The notes beneath the pieces were generated by a model that saw nothing but the letters and a program-made list of their open reading frames with translations, was not told the DNA's origin and did no database searches. A program made the translations under genes and the position numbers. Positions 25,816 through 35,139 of a stretch of DNA of 64,000 nt are shown here, in pieces. Source of the stretch: Kiritimatiellia bacterium (lineage in GTDB: Bacteria; Verrucomicrobiota; Kiritimatiellia; JAAZAB01). The stretch spans positions 170,548-234,547 of the forward strand of contig JAQUMN010000002.1 in the NCBI GenBank assembly GCA_028718125.1. Direction: 5' to 3'. The first letter of the stretch is position 1. The number at the start of each line of letters is the position of its first letter.

Positions 25816-26919
25816 ATGAATACAGCCATCCAAACCCATGTCAAACGATCCAGCCACGTGCCCATACACGTCCAGATCAAAAACGCCATGCTCCAACACA
25901 TGACGCGCAACGAACTGGCGCCGGGCTCCCCGTTGCCCACCGAGGAGAAACTGGGCGAACTCTTCAAGGTCAGCCGCATGACCGCACGTAAGGCCATGAC
26001 CAACCTGGTAATGGAGAATCGCATCGTTCGCGTGCCGGGCAAGGGCACGTTTGTCGCCGCCGGCGCGCCGGTTGGAGCCGCGTCGGTTCAATCGCCGGTT
26101 CACAACATCATCGGCATTTTCACGCCGCAGATGGGCCTCAGCCTCGACCGGACGAGCAGCCCCTCTCACTTCGCGATTATCAGCGCGATCGAGCGGTACG
26201 TGGCCCCGCGGCAATTCGGCTTGAGTCTCTTCAACAGCCGTTTCCGGACGATGAATGCGGCAGCAATCCGGCGCCTGCCGGTGGCCGGGCTTGTGGCCAT
26301 TCATCCCTCGGACGAGAATACGGCGCTCATTGAAGCGCTCCTGGCCTGCGGCAAACCGTTTGTCGCCGTCAACTGCTTTATTGACGGCGTCAACATCAAT
26401 CGCGTCAACGAAGACGCGCTCCTGGCCGGTTACCGGGCCGCCCGGCACCTGGCGCAAAAGGGGCGCAAAAAAATCGCGTATGTGGGCCGTATCATCTCCC
26501 GCGGCGGCAACGCCTGGCAATACCGGGGCTACGAAACGGCCATGCGCGCCGCCGGGCTTGAACCGGTGCGTATAGAGGTTGCGTGCTCGAACGGCAGGAT
26601 CCGCGGGCAGGAGTTGCGGCCGATTTTGAAAAATTATGACGGCATCGTCGCCGCCGAAGACCTGATTGGCGTGGCCGTCATTAAGCAGGCGCAGAAAATG
26701 GGCAGGCGCGTGCCGGCGGACCTGGCCGTTGTCGGCTTCTTCGATCTTGATATCTGTCGCCAGGTGACGCCCGCGCTATCGTCCATCCGGTTGATGCCCT
26801 GCGAGGAACTTGGCCGCCTGGCGGCCCGGCGGTTGCTGGCGATCATTAAATCTCCAGGCAGCAAGCCGCTGACCATCAATCTATCGCCCAAACTGATCGT
26901 GCGCGGCTCGTCGAAATGA
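25816..26919 (+). CDS. AraR-type transcriptional regulator (GntR DNA-binding domain, LacI-type sensor)
   Basis: The protein has 367 residues. The N-terminal winged helix (about 15-82) carries the GntR pattern VPIHVQIKNAML, LAPGSPLPTEEKLGELFKVSR, TARKAMTNLV and VPGKGTFV. The C-terminal 270 residues form a LacI/GalR-type periplasmic-binding-protein sensor (GLVAIHPSD, PFVAVNCFIDG, GYRAARHLAQKGRKKIAYVG, DGIVAAEDLIGVAVIKQAQKMGRRVPADLAVVGFFD). This is the architecture of B. subtilis AraR, which represses sugar-utilisation genes and is released by a sugar. The ATG at 25816 is preferred over a TTG six bases upstream. It stands at the head of the plus-strand glycan island, with a hairpin (26977-26996) behind it. 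Confidence 0.92.
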   Translation: MNTAIQTHVKRSSHVPIHVQIKNAMLQHMTRNELAPGSPLPTEEKLGELFKVSRMTARKAMTNLVMENRIVRVPGKGTFVAAGAPVGAASVQSPVHNIIGIFTPQMGLSLDRTSSPSHFAIISAIERYVAPRQFGLSLFNSRFRTMNAAAIRRLPVAGLVAIHPSDENTALIEALLACGKPFVAVNCFIDGVNINRVNEDALLAGYRAARHLAQKGRKKIAYVGRIISRGGNAWQYRGYETAMRAAGLEPVRIEVACSNGRIRGQELRPILKNYDGIVAAEDLIGVAVIKQAQKMGRRVPADLAVVGFFDLDICRQVTPALSSIRLMPCEELGRLAARRLLAIIKSPGSKPLTINLSPKLIVRGSSK

Positions 26920-26976
26920 TGACATATAGTCGAGCCAATTGAAAAAGTCGAATCAAGGAAATCAGCCATTCTAATT

Positions 26977-26996
26977 ATGCCCCTCCGGAGGGGCAT
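26977..26996 (+). terminator. GC-rich 20-nt palindrome after the regulator
   Basis: ATGCCCCTCCGGAGGGGCAT is a perfect inverted repeat followed by ATCTTT. It lies 57 nt after the regulator stop and 22 nt before the next start, so it could be a terminator or attenuator separating the regulator from the enzymes. Confidence 0.6.
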
Positions 26997-27018
26997 ATCT
27001 TTAACACGGGGCATATAA

Positions 27019-28194
27019 ATGTCATTACGCATAGAAAAAGTCAGCGCGCACATCGTGCAAATGCCCTGTGGCTTCACCTATTCCGAAGGCTCGCATAAAA
27101 TGTCCCGGGCCGTCATCTGGGAAATCGCCGCCGGCGGCCATGTCGGCATCGGGGAGTGCAGGTTTCCGACCGATGAGGCGGATGTCAACCGTCTCGAGCT
27201 CACTCCGGCAGCGTGCCGCCATTTCAAGGATACGCTCGCTCTTACGGGAATTGCGTCCGCGCTGATCGGAAAATCGGCTTATGAGCTCGAAGCCTTGCTG
27301 CCCGACCTCACCCGGAGAGTCAATAACGAGCAAACCGTCATCCGGGAGGGGCTCAGCATCGCCTTATACGACCTGGTAGGCAAAGCCCGCGGGCTCCCGG
27401 TTCATACGCTCCTGGGGGGGAAACGGCGGAGCCGGGTGCCGGGGATGCCGGTCCTGCACACCTACTCCGTGGAGCGGATGGTGCGGAGCGCCCAGGCCTG
27501 GGTGAACGACGGCTATCGTTTCTTGAAGATCAAGCCGCCGCTCCTGCTTGAGGAAGCCATCGCCGTCCTGCGCGGTATCCGCCAGGCCGTGGGTCCGGAG
27601 ATATCCATCCAGTTCGACACCAACCAGGGTTACAAGAAGTTTGCGGATGCGGAGAGCGCCATTCGCGCGCTGGAACCTTTCAAGATCGATATCTACGAGG
27701 ATATTCTGGATGCGCCTATGGATCAACTGGCCGAGTTGCGGCGGCGGACGGGCGTGAAAATAATGTATGATTTTGAAGCCTCCTGGCAAAAGATTTACGA
27801 GATCTGCCGGGCGGACGCCGCGGATATCATCAACCAGCACCCGAACAACCAGGGTGGTCTGGCCGTCGCCTTGCAGATCGCGACGGTCGCCGCCGCCGCC
27901 GGGATTCCGACAGCCATCGGTTCGAGCGGGCGTTTCGGCATCCAGGACGCCGCCTTTCAGATGTTGAGTTCCGTGATCGGCTTGCCGCGTCCCTGCGAGG
28001 ATATCGGGTTCATGCCATATTATAACTGCCCGGCAAAGGGGAATTACACCTTCGACCGGGAGCCGAGCCTCGTCAAAAAACCTTATCCGATCGTGAACGG
28101 AGTTATTCATATCCCGGACGATCCCGGACTGGGCATAGAACTTGACCGGGAACGATTGAAACTGTGCACGGTTGATACGGTCAGTTATAATTGA
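27019..28194 (+). CDS. Enolase-superfamily enzyme (mandelate racemase / muconate lactonizing type)
   Basis: The 391-residue protein has the capping domain (about 1-125) and the TIM barrel of the superfamily. The KxK motif K170-I-K172 (YRFLKIKPPL) supplies the usual base. Metal-ligand candidates are D200 (ISIQFDTNQGY), E227 (IDIYEDIL) and D251 or E253 (IMYDFEAS). Members abstract the proton next to a carboxylate and act as sugar-acid dehydratases, cycloisomerases or epimerases. The substrate cannot be read from the sequence. Its position behind a sugar regulator suggests a sugar acid released in this island. It has no signal peptide, so it works in the cytoplasm. Confidence 0.9.
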   Translation: MSLRIEKVSAHIVQMPCGFTYSEGSHKMSRAVIWEIAAGGHVGIGECRFPTDEADVNRLELTPAACRHFKDTLALTGIASALIGKSAYELEALLPDLTRRVNNEQTVIREGLSIALYDLVGKARGLPVHTLLGGKRRSRVPGMPVLHTYSVERMVRSAQAWVNDGYRFLKIKPPLLLEEAIAVLRGIRQAVGPEISIQFDTNQGYKKFADAESAIRALEPFKIDIYEDILDAPMDQLAELRRRTGVKIMYDFEASWQKIYEICRADAADIINQHPNNQGGLAVALQIATVAAAAGIPTAIGSSGRFGIQDAAFQMLSSVIGLPRPCEDIGFMPYYNCPAKGNYTFDREPSLVKKPYPIVNGVIHIPDDPGLGIELDRERLKLCTVDTVSYN

Positions 28195-28290
28195 AAGATT
28201 CGTTCCGTGAAACAGCCGGACGTATTGCAGTCTGGCGCCTATGAATGCATTTGTCAGGGAACGATCGCTATGGGCAGATGACGGTTCATC

Positions 28291-30975
28291 ATGAAGACGG
28301 AACCGATAGGAAGAGATCAACGATTTGATTGGGCCGCCCGGCGGCTTGTTCCGGTTGAACTGAAGGTCGCCAACCAGGAAATATCGCTGGCGGCCGCGGG
28401 CCAGTCCGTAAAATTTCACGGACGGCTCTTCGAGCTGGACGCCGATGCGCCGGTGGAAGGACAATGGACCGTCTCCACAGGCCCGTTCTTGACGCTAACC
28501 CTGACGGCCAGGGCGTCCCGGGACTGCCTACTCCGAAATGTCCGCTGGTTCGCGGGTGGGTGGGAGGATACTTGCGAGCGCGCCGTTCATCGCACCCGGC
28601 TCCAGGACAATGTATTTTTCCTGCGCAAAGGCAATATCTCGTTCTTCCTTTCGCTCGATTTTCCATACAGCAAAATCGGCCCGGCCGGGATCGCGTATCC
28701 GCCGCACGACCAATTACACGCCGGCCAGGACTATACGTGTCACACCCTGAGCATCGGCGCCTGCGCCCTGTCCGGCGTACGTGTGGACGAGTTTGATCGC
28801 GCGGAAATCGAGGCGGTGAGCGATTATATCGAACGGCGTTTCCCGCCGCGGTTCGAGCGGCCCATGTTGATTTCGGCCTGCATCAACAACCGGCTCACAG
28901 AATGCCGCGAAGGACGCGTGTTCTACTCAATGGACGATAACGCCACCCTGGCGCTTCATCCGGACCTGCTGGAGGAAGAAATCCGGTTGATGGGCGAGAT
29001 CGGCGTCGAATACTACCAGATTTTTGAAGGAATGTTCGACTGGCCGGACACGGAGAAGACCGGCGCAGCGCTCCGGCGCATGGTGGATGTCGGGCGCAAG
29101 GTCGGCGTTAGGATTGGAGATTATGCCAATCCCGATATCGTCTACTGCCCTCACTATGATTACGCCCACCGGAAATTAGGCCACCCGGATTGGATGTGCC
29201 TGAAGGAGAATGGCCAGCCGCCGATCTTGAGCGTGGAAAAGGGGTATGACTATCCGCGCTACTGCCTGGGATGCAAGGAGTATCTGGACTGGCTTCTGGG
29301 CGCCGTGGTGCAACACTGCCGGGCCTACAACGAGCAGATGATCTGCTTCGATATGCTGAATCTGCAACCCTGCTATTCAAAACAACACGGCCATCCGGGT
29401 GGAGATCTCTATGCGCAAGTGCGCGGCATGGTGCGACTGATGGAGGCGCTTGCGGCCGTGCATCCGGAATTCATGATCTGGACTAACTCGGGCAATTGGC
29501 TCGAATTCATGCCGAAACTCGCCTGGTGGAACCCGAACGTATATCTGACCGATCCCCACGTGCGGAATTACGCACCGACCCTGAACGCCCTTAAAATGCT
29601 GGGTGATTGTCGGCGCGAACAGATGGTGTCCGTGCATGACCGCTATTTTGTACCGTTCCGGTTCTTCACCAACTGCGAATATTATGCCTTCCCGCGCAGC
29701 CGCGTGCCGGACACACGCACGTTCGAGTACAGCTTCCTCCAGGGACTGGCCGTCACGCCGAATATCTGCCCCGCCGAGGTGCGTCCTTTCTTCGATCGCC
29801 TGCCGGCCAAACGCCGCGAGGCATGCGCGGCTTTCATGCGGCATTGGATGGTATTTGCGAAGGAGCATTTCGATGTGTGGAAGCACACCGCCCGCGTGGC
29901 TGGTGCGCCGGGGATCGGCAACGCGGAAATCTATGCCCATATCCGGGACAATCATGGTTACATTTGCCTGATCAACCAGAACCCATTTCCATGCCGCACC
30001 CAGTTCACCCTGGACGGCGCGATCGGCCTGGCCGGCGGCGACCGATTTCTGCTCTCAGAGATTTATCCGCGGAAGCATCCCATTGTCGAGCAGTCCCTGC
30101 CGTCGGCGGCGTACGGCGATTCCATCAACTGCACGCTCCCGCCCGAGAGCGTTCGCTACCTGGCCATCGAGCCCTACACGCCCGCCGCAGGCTTGCGTGT
30201 GTATGGCCACCCGGCGGAAGTGACAAGCACGGCCGAAGGCTACCGGCTGGCGTTACGGGCCCCCCAAGGCGAGACGCTCCGGCTGGGCCTGGTCTTTCCA
30301 TCCTGCCAGGCTGTGGAGGACGCCAAGGCGGTCCATGTTCCGACCGTGCCGATGTATACATTCCCCTGCAGCGCCCGGATCGCTGCGCAACATGGGACGG
30401 TTGCCTTGATCGAAGTCACCATGCCGCGCGAACCCGCCCCCCGCGCGCTGACCCGCTGGCGCGTCACGCCGGGTGAAGTCGAGGTGGATCTGCCCCGCAT
30501 CGGGAGTTGCCGCTTCATGGGCGGGCTCATCAGCGGCGCGTACAGCGAAAACCTGGACGTACAGGTGGACTTGAAGGTCATCGCCGGCGATAAGGCCGGA
30601 TGCCTGCCGCCGCCACCTCCAACGCCCGAACCCAGCCCGGTTTCGGTTCCATGCTCCCCGAGCCAGACTTTTTCCACCGTCTTCAACCTGCCTTTCATCG
30701 AATCGTTCCAATTTGGACAGATGCGCAGCTATGAGGATGATGTCGTGCTGGAACTGGCCTTCGACGATCCGGCCTGCGTCGAGGCCATCGCCGCGCGGCT
30801 GAACGGAGTGCTGTGCGAAGTCCACCGCTACCGGTATCCGCGCAAGGCGGGATGGGGTTCTTATTATCTCGAACTCAGCGGCAATACAGCCCCGGGCCGG
30901 ATTCGATTGGAAGTGGATGTGACTTGGAGAAAAAAGACGGCAAAACCAAACCACGCTCGCAAATGTTTGCATTAA
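28291..30975 (+). CDS. Putative TIM-barrel glycoside hydrolase, family not recognised
   Basis: This 894-residue protein has no signal peptide. An N-terminal beta-rich domain (about 1-175, LTLTLTARASRDCLLRNVRWFAGG) leads into a probable TIM barrel (about 200-530: MLISACINNRLTE, EIGVEYYQIFEGMFDW, VGRKVGVRIGDYANPDIVYCPHYDY, MICFDMLNLQPCYSKQHGHPGGD, FMIWTNSGNWLEFMPKLAWW). C-terminal beta domains follow. The overall plan recalls alpha-galactosidase-like enzymes of clan GH-D. Candidate acids are the aspartate in CFDMLNL and that in YLTDPHV, but this is a guess. Its neighbours are the enolase-superfamily gene 96 bp upstream and the first GH84-like gene downstream. Confidence 0.55.
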   Translation: MKTEPIGRDQRFDWAARRLVPVELKVANQEISLAAAGQSVKFHGRLFELDADAPVEGQWTVSTGPFLTLTLTARASRDCLLRNVRWFAGGWEDTCERAVHRTRLQDNVFFLRKGNISFFLSLDFPYSKIGPAGIAYPPHDQLHAGQDYTCHTLSIGACALSGVRVDEFDRAEIEAVSDYIERRFPPRFERPMLISACINNRLTECREGRVFYSMDDNATLALHPDLLEEEIRLMGEIGVEYYQIFEGMFDWPDTEKTGAALRRMVDVGRKVGVRIGDYANPDIVYCPHYDYAHRKLGHPDWMCLKENGQPPILSVEKGYDYPRYCLGCKEYLDWLLGAVVQHCRAYNEQMICFDMLNLQPCYSKQHGHPGGDLYAQVRGMVRLMEALAAVHPEFMIWTNSGNWLEFMPKLAWWNPNVYLTDPHVRNYAPTLNALKMLGDCRREQMVSVHDRYFVPFRFFTNCEYYAFPRSRVPDTRTFEYSFLQGLAVTPNICPAEVRPFFDRLPAKRREACAAFMRHWMVFAKEHFDVWKHTARVAGAPGIGNAEIYAHIRDNHGYICLINQNPFPCRTQFTLDGAIGLAGGDRFLLSEIYPRKHPIVEQSLPSAAYGDSINCTLPPESVRYLAIEPYTPAAGLRVYGHPAEVTSTAEGYRLALRAPQGETLRLGLVFPSCQAVEDAKAVHVPTVPMYTFPCSARIAAQHGTVALIEVTMPREPAPRALTRWRVTPGEVEVDLPRIGSCRFMGGLISGAYSENLDVQVDLKVIAGDKAGCLPPPPPTPEPSPVSVPCSPSQTFSTVFNLPFIESFQFGQMRSYEDDVVLELAFDDPACVEAIAARLNGVLCEVHRYRYPRKAGWGSYYLELSGNTAPGRIRLEVDVTWRKKTAKPNHARKCLH

Positions 30976-31017
30976 GTTCCGAAAATTATACACGTTTTTG
31001 CGTCTATATTATTGGTT

Positions 31018-31067
31018 GGGAGGGACAGCGTGTCGCTGTCCGCGGCGGGCAGAATGCCCGCCCTCCC
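31018..31067. repeat. Two-hairpin palindromic repeat
   Basis: Two perfect hairpins, GGACAGCG-TGT-CGCTGTCC (31023-31041) and GCGGGCA-GAA-TGCCCGC (31045-31061), are enclosed by GGGAG (31018-31022) pairing with CTCCC (31063-31067). This gives a small cloverleaf-like structure in the gap before the first GH84-like gene. It could be a REP-type element or a transcript stabiliser. Confidence 0.6.
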
Positions 31068-31095
31068 TTGGGTTTCGGGCATAGCCCGCGTTAGT

Positions 31096-31125
31096 GAATG
31101 ATTCATGATCGTTCATGAATCATTC
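31096..31125. promoter_or_regulatory. 30 bp near-perfect palindrome, probable operator
   Basis: GAATGATTCATGA (31096-31108) and TCATGAATCATTC (31113-31125) are perfect inverted arms around TCGT. The ribosome-binding site AAGGGA and the ATG at 31152 follow. The 10-mer GTTCATGAAT inside it also occurs at the start of the regulator gene (25811-25821), which may link the two. Confidence 0.55.
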
Positions 31126-31151
31126 GGGCTGAAAACAAGAAAGGGACAGAC

Positions 31152-33431
31152 ATGACGACAAATAAACGCGCAGCGGCAACGGCGATGCTCGCGGGAGGCG
31201 TCATAGCAATGATGTATATTTTGCCGGGATACGGCCGGCTGCTGGCGGCCTCTCTCCCATCCGCGGCTACGACTAATGCGCATGACGGACCGGCTTTTGC
31301 CGTGCCGCTCTACACCGGCACAATCTACCCTGCGCCGCGCGAAGTAAAATATCTTGATGAGTTCGTTCCCCTGGCCCGCGTCGGGATTGTGCCTGGCCAA
31401 GGCGTGGCCCGGGAAGGCGGACCTGTTGCCGTTCTGCGCGAGCGGCTGGAGCGCTATGGCGCTGTCTGCCAGGTAGTGGCCGCGTGCCAGGGCGATTATG
31501 ACGCCTTTATCTGCGTGGGCGAAGGCGCCATAGCCGCATCACTGTGCCCCGGGACGCCGCCGAACAAACCGGAGGGCTATCTGATCGCGCCCGCAAAGAA
31601 AGACGGCAAACCGGTCGTCGCGCTTAAGGGCAATGACAAGTTGGGCATGCTTTGGGCCGTGACGGCCTTCAACCAGCTTGTGACCAAGCAAGCAGGTCGG
31701 CCTGTGGCACGACTGGTCCGCGTTGTAGATTACCCGGATGTGGCCGGCAAACGGTCATACCTGGCGGGAAATGACGGCCCGGCGCTCGACAACACCTGGT
31801 TTGCGGTCAACTGCCTGCGGCCGAATATCGTGGTCTATCGGATGGCCCGCCAGATGTTCGGGAGTTCACACGGCACGTGGCGCAAGGATACACAGACATA
31901 CGCCAAGGAATGGAAAGCCAAGATTGAAGGGATCGCCGTCACACTTAATCCGCTGGGCATCGAGTGGTACGATTGCATCCTGCCGAACTTCTGCACCGAC
32001 GAAAAAGACCCGGTTAAGAACCTCCAGATCCGAAGCAAGTCGGATGAGGATTTTCGCATTCTATTGGACTTGGCCATGTATTGCGCCGAACGCGGCGGAA
32101 ACTTCGGCCTGCTTTACGACGACTTCCGGTTTCCCATCCACCCGGACGACAAGCGCGATTTCGGGTCGGCCAGGGAAGCCGACGTGTATTTTCTCGCGAA
32201 GCTGTACAACGCGGTGCGCGCGAAGCACACTAACTTCAAACTGCTTTTTTGTCCGCCGTTTTACTGGGGACCCACGAGTCCCGCCGATGGGTGGTACGGC
32301 GAGCCGCGCGAGGATTACCTGAAGGCGGTCGGCGCGTTGCCGGCGGGCATAGAGATATACTGGACCGGCCCGGCCGTTCGTTCGGCGGAAGAGAAGCCGG
32401 AACTCACGCGCTGGTTCACGGATCTGACGCGCCGCAAACCGGTATTCTGGGAAAACACTTTCGGCATCCTGCATGGCGACCAGATCACGCACTACTCTAC
32501 GGATCCGGTCATTGTCTGGCCTACTTGGTATTACGACACGTTCTTCGACGACCTGACGTTCTACACGATCAACAATGGCGGCTTTCTTTTGAACATGGCC
32601 CTGAACGACTATCTCTGGAACCGGAAAGCGTACGATCCCGCTGCCTCCATTGCCGAGGCGGACAAGAAGATTGTGGGCGCAACCGCGTATCCGAAGCTGG
32701 TGGAATTCTGCGCCCAGCTCGCGTGGTTCGATCCCTACGGTTCCAAGCCCAACTCGGCCGCGGCCCGCAACCTCGAAGAAGTCAAGAAGCGCACCGCGGA
32801 GTTGGTTGAAGCCGGCAAGGCCCTGGATGCCGTTTTGCCCAAAGGCGCGGAGAAATGGATAGGGTATCGGGACGGTAGCGTGGGCCGCGTGAACTATCTG
32901 AAGCGCTTACTGGCCCTGCCGAACCTTAAGGAGTTGGCGGAAGCCGACGACCAGATCAAGGCATTGGCGCTAAAGGAAACGCAAGCCGATCCGGCAAGCG
33001 CCATAGTCCTGACTCCTGGATCGTTCACGTTGAAGAGGCCGGCGCGCGTCTACGGCTGGGGCAAGGCTGAGGGCCGTTTTGTTTGCTGGATCAACGGGAA
33101 AAAGACGGATGGCTACGATAAGATGAGCGTGGTGTTCATGTCGCCGGGCGGCCAGGCGCCGGTCACGGACTACGAGCTGACGCTCTGCGCGCTGAACCAC
33201 AATCGCCAGCCTCCCTGCCGGATCAAGATCACGCTCAACGGCAAGGTCGTTTTCGAGGGCGAGAATCCGTTCCAGCCCGAGGCGTGGACCCGCCATACGT
33301 TCAAGGTTCCGGCAGCCTTTTTCACCAGCCAGGAGAACACTTTCATGATTGCCAACCTGGAAGATTCCAGCAACCTGGAGGGGGCGCCCTGGTTCATGTT
33401 CAATTACGCCGTGCTGCGGCCCATGAAATGA
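31152..33431 (+). CDS. Exported GH84-like enzyme 1 (NAGidase / O-GlcNAcase-like)
   Basis: The 759-residue protein has an N-terminal signal segment (AATAMLAGGVIAMMYILPGYG). A GH20b-type alpha/beta domain follows (about 50-200: YTGTIYPAPREVKYLDEFVPL, EGYLIAPAKKDGKPVVALKGNDKLGMLWAVTAFNQLV). A GH84-like barrel lies at about 200-470. The adjacent catalytic aspartates expected of GH84 are D323 and D324 (LLYDDFRFP), and the WTGP motif is at 404-407. GH84 enzymes remove beta-linked GlcNAc by substrate-assisted catalysis, the first Asp orienting the acetamido group and the second acting as acid/base. The usual GFYGxPW after the GH20b domain is replaced by a different sequence, so this is a distant relative. 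A C-terminal beta domain (FTLKRPARVYG to the end) is shared by all four paralogues. Confidence 0.8.
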   Translation: MTTNKRAAATAMLAGGVIAMMYILPGYGRLLAASLPSAATTNAHDGPAFAVPLYTGTIYPAPREVKYLDEFVPLARVGIVPGQGVAREGGPVAVLRERLERYGAVCQVVAACQGDYDAFICVGEGAIAASLCPGTPPNKPEGYLIAPAKKDGKPVVALKGNDKLGMLWAVTAFNQLVTKQAGRPVARLVRVVDYPDVAGKRSYLAGNDGPALDNTWFAVNCLRPNIVVYRMARQMFGSSHGTWRKDTQTYAKEWKAKIEGIAVTLNPLGIEWYDCILPNFCTDEKDPVKNLQIRSKSDEDFRILLDLAMYCAERGGNFGLLYDDFRFPIHPDDKRDFGSAREADVYFLAKLYNAVRAKHTNFKLLFCPPFYWGPTSPADGWYGEPREDYLKAVGALPAGIEIYWTGPAVRSAEEKPELTRWFTDLTRRKPVFWENTFGILHGDQITHYSTDPVIVWPTWYYDTFFDDLTFYTINNGGFLLNMALNDYLWNRKAYDPAASIAEADKKIVGATAYPKLVEFCAQLAWFDPYGSKPNSAAARNLEEVKKRTAELVEAGKALDAVLPKGAEKWIGYRDGSVGRVNYLKRLLALPNLKELAEADDQIKALALKETQADPASAIVLTPGSFTLKRPARVYGWGKAEGRFVCWINGKKTDGYDKMSVVFMSPGGQAPVTDYELTLCALNHNRQPPCRIKITLNGKVVFEGENPFQPEAWTRHTFKVPAAFFTSQENTFMIANLEDSSNLEGAPWFMFNYAVLRPMK

Positions 33432-33481
33432 ACGGGAGCGAGGGAACCTGAGCCTCCATGAAAACATTTTTTATGCGATAT

Positions 33482-33537
33482 TGGAGGGCGGAGCTCTGCG
33501 ACGCCGCAGGCAAGAACGGTCTCGCTGGAGCTCGACC
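33482..33537. repeat. Interspersed repeat R1, copy C (partial, inverted)
   Basis: GGAGGGCGGAGCTCTGCGACGCCG and CAAGAACGGTCTCGC...GAGCT are joined without the central modules. It sits in the gap between GH84-like gene 1 and the ADP-ribosylglycohydrolase gene. Confidence 0.8.
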
Positions 33538-33645
33538 CCCCATGAAAAAAACCTTTCTTGAATCAATAAGATGGTATCGGGACTGCGACGCCGGAACGGG
33601 TGTATGCGCTTAAAAGCAGAAACAGATAAAAGGAAAAACAAAACC

Positions 33646-35139
33646 ATGAGCGCCATTCAATTAAGCCGCAAGAATTTCCGGGACAAGGTTTACGCCTGCT
33701 GGCTGGGGAAAAACATCGGTGGAACCCTCGGCGCTCCCTGGGAACGGATGCTATACGTCAACGACCTCGATTTTTACCGCCCGGTGCCGACCGAACCGCT
33801 GCCCAACGACGACCTCGATCTCCAGCTCGTGTGGCTGCAAATGCTGGAGGAGCGGGGAATTCCGCCGCTCCTGCCCCATTTTGCGGAATATTGGAACCGC
33901 TACCTGCTGGCCTATCCCTGGAACGAATACGGCATGTGCGGCCGCAATCTCATCCGGGGATTGCGCCCGCCGATTTCAGGCTGGTTCGAAAATTATTTCG
34001 TTGATGAAATGGGGTCTCCGATCCGGAGCGAAATCTGGGCCTGCGTGTCGCCCGCCAATCCCCAGCAGGCGGCGGCGATGGCCTGGATGGATTCGGCCAT
34101 GGATCATTCCGGCGGCGAAGGGATGTGGGGGGAAATGTTCTGGGCGGCCGTGGAAAGCGCGGCGTTCATCATGCAGGACCCGCGCGAGTTGATCCGCCTG
34201 GGCCTGGCCATGATACCACCCTCCGGCGATATCGCCCGGGTAACCCGCGAGGCGCTCTGGTTATGGGAAAACGACCGGCCGTGGGCCTACGCCCGCGACC
34301 GGATCGTGAAGGTGTATGCAAACATCCATCCCTGTAACGCCATCGCCAATCACGGATTCATCCTGCTCGGCTGGCTCTACGGCCGGGGTTTCGGCGACAA
34401 GCTGTGCAAGGCCGTGAACTGCGGCTACGACACCGATTGTACCGGCGCCACGCTGGGCGCGCTCCTGGGCATACTCGGCGGCACCGCCGGCATCCCGAAA
34501 CGCTGGAGCGAGCCGGTCGGCAAAGACGTAATCCTGTTCAGGCTGACCGGGAAAATCAACGCGCCGAAGAACCTTGCCGAATTGACTGATCGCACCGTGG
34601 CGCTGGCGGAACGGCTGGCGCAGCAGCGCAGCCAGGCGGTCTCATTCGGAAATACCCAGAGAATTCCTCCCGACGTCAAAACACGGTTGCATCACAACGA
34701 GGCGGCGATGGCGGCAGCGAGCCAGGACGTCTGCGCGGCGGCGGTCCTGGATCGGGATCTTGAGATCACCCTGCATTACCATGGCGCCCCGGTCATGTAT
34801 CCGGGAATCGGCCGGCGTTTATGCGTGGCGCTGCGGCGCAACGGCGCCCCGGTGCGCGGCGCAGTGACGCTGAAGGCGCCGCGCGGCTGGCAAGCGCGTC
34901 CCGATCCGGACGATTCCGCCGCCTGGATAGTCACTACCGGCAAAACCGAGGCGGATGCCGCGGTCAAGGTCACGGCCCGGGTGGAAGGCAATGTTTATAG
35001 AGCCGGGTTTGTCTTTCTGGCTCCGGCCCATGCCAAAGGGTTCCCCAGCGGCACGAATATTTCCTATTGCCCCGAATGCGGCGGAACCCGCGGGCATTGC
35101 ATCTGTAAAAAATCCCGGATCACACATGAGAAAAAGTAA
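33646..35139 (+). CDS. ADP-ribosylglycohydrolase-fold protein with C-terminal Cys cluster
   Basis: The ATG at 33646 follows an AAGGAA and begins just before the conserved FRDKVYACWLGKNIGGTLGAPWE; a frame from 33571 adds 25 unlikely residues. The product has 497 residues. Metal-site motifs of the ADP-ribosylglycohydrolase family are D55-D56 and D58 (LPNDDLDLQLVW), HSGGEG and D262-T-D264-C-T266 (GYDTDCTGATLGALLG). Family members remove ADP-ribose or related groups, but many homologues in carbohydrate loci have unknown substrates. After a beta domain (about 385-465) the C-terminus has YCPECGGTRGHCICKK, a C-x2-C...C-x-C cluster that may bind zinc. There is no signal peptide. It is followed with no gap by the GH2-fragment gene. 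Confidence 0.85.
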   Translation: MSAIQLSRKNFRDKVYACWLGKNIGGTLGAPWERMLYVNDLDFYRPVPTEPLPNDDLDLQLVWLQMLEERGIPPLLPHFAEYWNRYLLAYPWNEYGMCGRNLIRGLRPPISGWFENYFVDEMGSPIRSEIWACVSPANPQQAAAMAWMDSAMDHSGGEGMWGEMFWAAVESAAFIMQDPRELIRLGLAMIPPSGDIARVTREALWLWENDRPWAYARDRIVKVYANIHPCNAIANHGFILLGWLYGRGFGDKLCKAVNCGYDTDCTGATLGALLGILGGTAGIPKRWSEPVGKDVILFRLTGKINAPKNLAELTDRTVALAERLAQQRSQAVSFGNTQRIPPDVKTRLHHNEAAMAAASQDVCAAAVLDRDLEITLHYHGAPVMYPGIGRRLCVALRRNGAPVRGAVTLKAPRGWQARPDPDDSAAWIVTTGKTEADAAVKVTARVEGNVYRAGFVFLAPAHAKGFPSGTNISYCPECGGTRGHCICKKSRITHEKK

